The notes under the pieces: generated by a model
Seen by the model: only the letters and a program-made list of their open reading frames with translations
Told to the model about the DNA's origin: nothing
Database searches by the model: none
Program-made: the position numbers and the translations under genes
In this document: one piece after another, positions 60,301 through 64,000 of the stretch
Position numbering within the stretch: the stretch's first letter is position 1
How the letters are laid out: each line of letters starts with the position of its first letter
Assembly: GCA_024760905.1 (NCBI GenBank)
Contig: CM045729.1
Location: 44,934,580 to 44,998,579 of the forward strand
DNA length: 64,000 bases
From: Plotosus lineatus
Lineage: Eukaryota; Chordata; Actinopteri; Siluriformes; Plotosidae
Direction of reading: 5' to 3'

Positions 60301-62919
60301 TGATGAGACGCTGGAGCACTTCCTCGGTGTGGGCAACAAGACCAGCATCGTCAGCAAAGAGCAATTCCCTGATGAGAACGCTCCGCACCTTGGTCTTCGC
60401 TCTGAGGCGTGCCAGGTTAAAGAGGCCTTCGTCACTCCTGGCATGGAGGAAGATGCCGGCTTCAGAATTCCGGAAGGCGTAGCACAGGAGCAGGGAGAAA
60501 AAGATGCCAAAAATGGTTGGAGCGAGGACACAACCCTGCTTCACACCGTTCTTGATCAGAAAAGGGTCTGAGGATGATCCATCAAACTGGATGATGCCAT
60601 TCATGTCCTGGTGGAACGACTTGATCATGCTCAAAAGTGTGGGGGGACATCCAATTCGCTGAAGGAGGGCAAACAGTTCATCCCTGCTGAACAAGTCAAA
60701 AGCCTTGGTCCGGTCGATGAAGGCCAAATAGAGGGGTTGTCTCTGCTCCCGGAAGTTCTCTTGCAGGTGCCTCACAGAGAAGACCATATCTATGGTTGAC
60801 CTGGCTGCCCTGAATCCACACTGCGCCTCTGGATACACACGTTCAGCAAGTAGTTGGAGCCTGTTGAGGACAACAAGGGCAAAGGCTTTGCCAACTATGC
60901 TTAGGAGTGAGATGCCACGATAGTTGTTGCAATCACTTGTTCTTGTAGAGGGTGATGATTTTGGCATCAGACATGTCTTGGGGAACAGCCCTTCTTCCCA
61001 GCACTCCAGTAGGAGCTCATAGAGATGTTTCAAGGGCGAGCTCTCCTTTGCGGTTTTGATGATTTCAGGCGGGATGTTGTCGCTGCCTGGAGCCTTGCCG
61101 CTTGAGATGGAGTCTATCGCCATGCTGAGCTCCTCGATGGTGGGTGGAGCGTCAAGCTCATCCATAACAGACAGCGGAAGGATGTTCTCAAGGGCTGTGT
61201 TCGAGACAGTGGTTTCTCTTGAGTAGAGCTCTTGGTAGTGCTCAGCCCACCTCGCCATTTGTTTGCAACGATCCTTGATGACGTCGCCTGCAGCTGATTT
61301 GAGTGGGGCGCTCTTGATGGCACTGGGACTGAAAGCCTTCTTCATGCCTTTGTACATTTTGTGCTCATTTCCAAGATTCTGCAGAAAGCTGTATGTCCTG
61401 GCAGAGGTTAAGCTAGTAGTTGTTGGCACAACGCTTTGCAATCTTTTTTGCATTATTTCTTGCAGTGTGCAGTGCAGCAAGCATTCGCACAGAGAGCTCC
61501 TTCTAAAGATATATACATGTAGGTATACATCAGTGGGGGGGGGGGGGGGGGTGTCGATCCTACTTTGTGAAAATTCGGCATTCATGGAGGGTCTCGCTCC
61601 CCATTAACCATGAAAAGTGAGGGTTCACTGTATTGCACTGCAGCCATCTTCTAATTAATTGAAGAGCAGAATAATTATTCAATGAGTGGCATGCACAACA
61701 TAGCAAAGTTACTGTCGAATTTGAAAATATTTTTCTTTTATTTTCGGCTTTTTCCCGTTCTCGAGACTCGCCACAGCGAATCATCTGATTCGCATGTTTG
61801 ATTTGCCATAGGTTTTTACGTCGGATGCCCTTCCTGTCACAACGCTTTTAGCAAGGGACAGAAACATGCTGACGGCTTTGCAGCCTACTGTCTAATCTGA
61901 AAATATTTTGAATAAATGATTCTAGAATTTGTCTTCTGTATAGAGATAGCAGATAACAGCAACTCAACAGAATAATTCTCCATATCTAACTTCATTCAAT
62001 GATACATACCTTCTGCCCAATCAGATTATAGCCTTCAACCCTGCTTTGATATGCTAAAGAATGAATGAAAATGTCTACATTTCAGCCACAGGTCCTTCAA
62101 ACTGAAGCATCCTATATTATTCTATGAAAAATTATTTATGACAGCTGGGATTCTTATAAACACACACTAACAAGAATGGCTTTGTAATGCTGCACAATTA
62201 CTGACAGGTGTTAGGTGTTTGGATGCAACATGTCAAACAGAATGTATTGTATTTGATGCTTACTGCCAGTTAAGACCTAAATGAAACAGGTCCTAGACTT
62301 TTACCTCTCTCTAGTCGCTGGTGCTGCCAGGGGTCCCAATGCAGTAAACAGCCTTGTAAAAGATTCGGGTTCAGTGCACGAGTCTTTCAGCTCCATTAGC
62401 CTGTGTATGGCAGCCTGGCTGAAGTCCCAGTTGCTGAATGGTAGCGACTGATATAGCATCAATATAATACGAAGGTTCTCTATATCCAAATGAGAGATGT
62501 TTTTGTGGTGAATGCGACTGCACTTTTCCAGTAAGGGCCGATGAATGTACTTGATATTTCGGAGGAACTGCACAATCCTCCTGGTATTGTTGTAGTGTGA
62601 TATGTCCATGCTGTCCAACAGGATATCAGCTTTTTTAATCAGTGAATCTCGCAAGCGGGCAGACAACAGAGATGATATACTGGTCATGAGCGTAGTGAAC
62701 ACTCTGAGATAGATAAAGAAAGATTTAGATCTTTTTGTATTAAGACTTATGGAAAATTTACTTTTTGGTTTGACAGAGAGAATGAATCAATACCTGACAT
62801 CTTCAATTGTATCTAGTCTCTGATTCACAAGCTCAGTAATATGGCCCATCAGTGGACTGTGGTGCAGCCCAAGGTCATTCAAACAAACAGATAACTTTGA
62901 CAGCGTTGTCATGGGTAAA
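34583..62919 (-). CDS. fastkd1: FAST kinase domain-containing protein 1, partial (N-terminus missing)
   Basis: Minus-strand coding exons, 5' to 3': 62919-62794, 62703-62305, 52325-52215, 52045-51914, 49346-48860, 48069-47955, 47874-47746, 38422-38291, 38166-38053, 37978-37837, 34879-34765, 34675-34583 (stop 34585-34583). All are GT-AG and phases close, giving 697 codons. The human protein has 847, so about 150 N-terminal residues with the mitochondrial signal are missing. FASTKD1 is a mitochondrial matrix protein acting on mitochondrial mRNA levels. The FAST_1 region lies near visible residues 419-490, FAST_2 near 500-590 (NRAVCLESPEFQVPWFH, GEVLGGINC), and the RAP domain near 628-690 (HLEILGYQVI, FEWNSMEL). 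Introns are packed with mobile DNA: about 10 kb between exons 62305 and 52325, and 9.3 kb between 47746 and 38422. No coding lesion is seen. Order and direction next to klhl41 match other vertebrates. Confidence 0.95.
35152..35410. repeat. Dispersed fish repeat
   Basis: Contains gatgccttgctcaagggcac and a preceding tattaatcccattagggaaa, a combination I recognise as a common fish interspersed repeat. The family is not named with confidence. Confidence 0.5.
35778..35848. repeat. (TA)n microsatellite
   Basis: About 34 ta units broken by one tg; it directly abuts the Tc1 copy to its right. Confidence 0.95.
35850..37287 (+). mobile_element. Tc1-like transposon, family X copy 2, deleted transposase
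   Basis: Same TIRs as 21254-22800; the right end is followed by TA. Transposase starts at 36178 (MGKTTDLTAVQK). After one frameshift the DDE region reads VLFSDESKF and FHHDLAPAHSAK, so both Asp are kept. About 120 bp are then deleted at 36871-36873, removing the PIENLW motif with the catalytic Glu. The end (SAKGFLTKY) is in frame. It lies in a fastkd1 intron. Confidence 0.92.
37290..37352. repeat. (TG)n microsatellite
   Basis: About 31 tg units directly after the Tc1 copy. Confidence 0.95.
38567..38990 (+). repeat. SINE relic (plus strand) interrupted by a LINE fragment
   Basis: Starts gagcggcatggttgcgtagt (degenerate tRNA head) and runs through ccaaaaacatgcacattaggc to a type-B-like tail, tcaattaggatttggtgctt. 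The tail is interrupted at 38875-38962 by RTE sequence. Confidence 0.65.
38875..38962 (+). mobile_element. 88-bp internal RTE fragment flanked by a 14-bp duplication
   Basis: Identical by eye to 44936-45023 of the full-length RTE, including that copy's private 2-base deletion after the FADD motif. Direct repeats tggaaaatgagtaa at 38861-38874 and 38963-38976 flank it. It is not a 3' end. Confidence 0.9.
39178..39246. repeat. (TA)n microsatellite
   Basis: About 33 ta units, directly abutting a MITE-A left end. Confidence 0.95.
39792..40022 (+). pseudogene. Short ORF with a BED-like zinc finger, possible hAT transposase N-terminus
   Basis: A 76-residue ORF with CGLCDGKVINNGGKGWLAL followed by a Cys pair and SKH, that is C-x2-C and a terminal His. 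This resembles the N-terminal zinc finger of hAT-like transposases. It follows a possible element start at cagggatccccgatgtcc (39399). No matching downstream domain was found, so the assignment is tentative. Confidence 0.4.
40270..40602 (+). mobile_element. tRNA-headed SINE, type A (RTE-like) tail
   Basis: Degenerate head (gtagtggatagggcg), B box ggttcgagtcc, body, then ggttgtgacaggaagggcat and gctgaaaggaag at the end. Confidence 0.82.
40853..41185. repeat. Imperfect direct duplication around a (TC)n tract
   Basis: The unit starting cacgcccacaagacatgaat (about 40860) recurs at about 41010 (cacgccaacaagacgtgaat), and each is followed by aaactaaaaactaaag. A (TC)n tract lies at 40958-40993. It is probably part of an unnamed repeat. 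Confidence 0.6.
41418..41470. repeat. (TA)n(ATT)n microsatellite
   Basis: Dinucleotide ta run passing into att triplets. Confidence 0.95.
42609..45767 (+). mobile_element. Full-length RTE-clade LINE (3159 bp) with 20-bp TSD
   Basis: A perfect 20-bp TSD (42589-42608 and 45768-45787, starting attcggaaatc) lies inside the Tc1 transposase. The 5' end aatgcagccatgagg is shared with 15851; the 3' end is (gaa)n. Order: Arg-rich leader (about 42840-42910), APE-type endonuclease (42930-43640: [39 protein letters not shown]), linker, reverse transcriptase (about 44290-45000: [23 protein letters not shown]), then a C-terminal region (45014-45727) with [12 protein letters not shown] text. Frames break near 43730, 44290 and 44370, and a 2-base deletion after FADD gives a TAG at 44995. 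Clade assignment (RTE, Expander-like) rests on these motifs. Confidence 0.94.
46511..46799 (+). mobile_element. 5'-truncated SINE, type A tail, inside the Tc1 right TIR
   Basis: TSD of about 18 bp (atatgaaagttaaatttt at 46492 and again from 46800). Starts in the body just after the B box (tactctccacaaggttg) and ends gccgaaaggaagacagacag. Confidence 0.9.
48113..48410 (+). repeat. SINE relic, plus strand
   Basis: Head gtttcgcagtggttagcagg, B-box-like gggttcaaatgcc, then ccaaagacatgcacattaggc and a type-B-like tail ending aagattaagctgtttggtaa. Confidence 0.65.
49702..50614 (+). mobile_element. hAT element with transposase C-terminal remnant
   Basis: A perfect 8-bp TSD gcctaggg lies at 49694-49701 and 50615-50622. 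TIRs CAGTGCTTCTCAA and TTGAGAAGCACTG. An ORF covering 49718-50143 ends with the hAT dimerisation-type text SYLCETGFSAVAALKTKYR. It is 913 bp with G-rich blocks near both ends, and non-autonomous. It lies in a fastkd1 intron. Confidence 0.93.
50823..51245 (+). mobile_element. Tigger-like fragment
   Basis: Left terminus caagcaaatctcggttctcg. Downstream, 51040-51240 reads HFCKVLKIRQKQATLEMFFKK, which resembles the C-terminal tail of Tigger transposases. The right terminus is not found. Confidence 0.65.
51365..51562 (+). mobile_element. 5'-truncated SINE, type B tail
   Basis: Body from tggccatgcctctcactgtc through aggcaccagcctccctgcaa; the head is missing. Confidence 0.75.
52839..53747 (-). mobile_element. 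Composite RTE insertion with two 3' ends
   Basis: One TSD (gtacatgtata then gtgtat-like; 52821-52838 and 53748-53765, two mismatches) encloses two joined RTE pieces on the minus strand. The first is 53747-53171 (post-RT region to a 3' end). The second is about 53168-52839, a piece of endonuclease fused near 52987 to another 3' end. Confidence 0.8.
53985..54139 (+). mobile_element. Short 5'-truncated RTE insertion
   Basis: Only the last about 150 bp of the RTE (aaagagaaaatttatggatg to the (gaa)n tail). Target duplication ggccttgtttt lies on both sides (53968 and 54140). Confidence 0.85.
54511..54686. repeat. Three tandem 59-bp units
   Basis: Units begin ccactcaactcaatctcg at 54511, 54570 and 54629, with few differences. 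Confidence 0.92.
54826..57165 (-). mobile_element. LINE with restriction-like endonuclease but no reverse transcriptase
   Basis: On the minus strand, 57165-56440 encodes an Arg/Lys-rich N-terminal part with one zinc finger (CGSCGRLFKNKKGVKIHQ, then KC). Directly after, in another frame, comes text of the region that normally precedes the RT (KMRRRNKERH, about 56350). Then comes text that normally follows it (TVESMERLCSRFLRKWLG, about 56200). Next are the CCHC finger (CSLCKGNNCSLNHILSACP, about 55660) and the endonuclease (RPDMLLLSRETKAIHIIEL, about 55360; VGCRGF). No RT motif (YADD type) exists between. This arrangement is that of R2/NeSL/HERO-type elements. Several frameshifts are present. 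Confidence 0.85.
57500..58590. other. fastkd1 intron sequence without recognised features
   Basis: AT-rich unique-looking DNA; no exon, repeat end or long ORF that I can support. Confidence 0.5.
58592..61630. mobile_element. MITE-A copy split by a LINE
   Basis: Left end cagtgatccctcgctac after TA; right end gtgagggttcactg followed by TA. The left part breaks off at about 59361 (gatattatatacaca) and the right part resumes at about 61507 (atatatacatgtaggtatac). About 430 bp at 58725-59160 has no counterpart in the other copies. Confidence 0.8.
59362..61506 (-). mobile_element. Non-LTR retrotransposon with a long open RT frame
   Basis: One frame is open from the MITE-A flank at 61585 to 59390. 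LINE text begins near 61500 and covers linker and reverse transcriptase: SSGKAPGSDNIPPEII, CGFRAARSTIDMVF, FIDRTKAFD, NGVKQGCVLAP, LLFADDAGL, LRWLGHVTRMDD. It ends in a C2HC-like finger (CEDLICSSCSRIWRS, then H and CC). The endonuclease is missing (5' truncation). Just before SDCNNYRG about 14 residues read as if in the wrong frame, suggesting two compensating small deletions. The 3' end shows the near-palindrome gatctcgaaagatc. The clade is not named. Confidence 0.85.
61735..61895 (-). mobile_element. SINE type A tail fragment, minus strand
   Basis: tttcggctttttcccgttct, gtcgccacagcg-like text, then gtcggatgcccttcctgtca and ggacagaaacatgctgac; the head is absent. Confidence 0.75.
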
Positions 62920-63248
62920 CTGTAAAATACATAAAGCTTGAGGTTATATATTAAAATTTGCACAAATCACCTACAGTTGAAGGATATAATACGGATACTG
63001 GAATTGAGTAAAAACTACAATGGATGGCATAATCTGATGGGTTTGTTATCTGGGGGATAAATAACATTATTCCAGTAGATAATGCATGAATCCAAATGAA
63101 GGACACTCGCAGTCTATCATGGCCTCTTGGAGCAGGCACCGCCATCATTGTCACATATTGAAATGCAAAAATAAACCATATAAGCATTGTTTTAATTTGT
63201 TTTCCTTGCTGTGTAGTATATACTAAAACACCTTCATGTAGCAGTTTA

Positions 63249-63715
<467 letters not shown>

Positions 63716-64000
63716 AGTCTCATACACAGAGATGAATTAACTATCAGCTCGGATCGGCGCAATCTACCATGCATACTCAGTTAAGCAAAGAGAGTTGTAA
63801 AATGAATGATTACCCGAATCCAGAAAAGAAAGAACTCTCTGCTCTGCTGGTGATTCACATCAGTGCATGTTGAGTACTTAACGATTTCAATGGCGCTTTG
63901 CTCACTTGAAAGACCGGAAGTCAGTATGCATTGTTTCAAGCACAGCAAGTAAACTATTTTCGATATTGAGTGCCTCACATAATGTAAGCGTTGATTGGCT
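63716..64000 (-). other. Unassigned DNA at the window end; possible fastkd1 upstream sequence
   Basis: A minus-strand ORF (63978-63781) runs to a possible donor near 63812, but I could not align it with the known N-terminal region of FASTKD1. The exon preceding 62919 should end with two bases of a codon; a short exon ending at 63813 (reads EQRVLSFLDSG) would fit that phase but is unproven. Confidence 0.2.

Overview
This is a piece of a vertebrate nuclear genome, almost certainly a ray-finned (teleost) fish. Evidence is the spliced genes with GT-AG introns, the conserved vertebrate gene order BBS5 - KLHL41 - FASTKD1, and a dense load of fish-type transposable elements (Tc1, pogo/Tigger, hAT, RTE LINEs, tRNA-headed SINEs). 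Nothing in it is bacterial or viral. The species cannot be named from the sequence alone.

Layout. (1) 94-3182, + strand: the last two coding exons of a collagen XXVIII-like gene, ending in a Kunitz domain. (2) 8001-17088, + strand: complete bbs5, 12 coding exons, 342 codons. (3) 20149-33307, + strand: complete klhl41, 6 coding exons, 596 codons. (4) 34583-62919, - strand: the last 12 coding exons of fastkd1 (697 codons). It converges tail-to-tail on klhl41, and its first roughly 150 codons lie outside the window or were not recognised. Exon boundaries were set by reading GT-AG sites and checking that codon phase closes at every junction; all of them close.

The genes are functionally unrelated neighbours: an extracellular matrix protein, a BBSome subunit of cilia, a muscle Cul3 adaptor and a mitochondrial RNA regulator. 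Promoter-like signals fit this. An RFX/X-box-like site lies 117 bp upstream of the bbs5 ATG. An E-box plus a MEF2-type A/T element lies upstream of klhl41.

Most of the rest is mobile DNA, often nested. Many elements can be delimited to the base by target-site duplications (TSDs). They include three copies of one Tc1 family, each broken differently; an RTE LINE family with a full-length copy (42609-45767), a 5'-truncated copy (29730-32329), an internally deleted copy (15851-16309) and a composite copy (52839-53747); tRNA-headed SINEs whose tail consists of the 5' and 3' ends of that RTE; a LINE with a restriction-like endonuclease that has lost its whole reverse transcriptase; another LINE with one long open reading frame; two hAT elements with perfect 8-bp TSDs; and several pogo/Tigger-type non-autonomous elements with TA TSDs. 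The oddest items are an 88-bp internal LINE fragment copied into a SINE tail with a 14-bp duplication (38861-38976), a nearly perfect 83-bp-arm palindrome (2179-2357) and a four-layer element nest (41723-47654) ending 91 bp from a fastkd1 exon. I found no convincing new gene system; the novelty is in mobile-element architecture.
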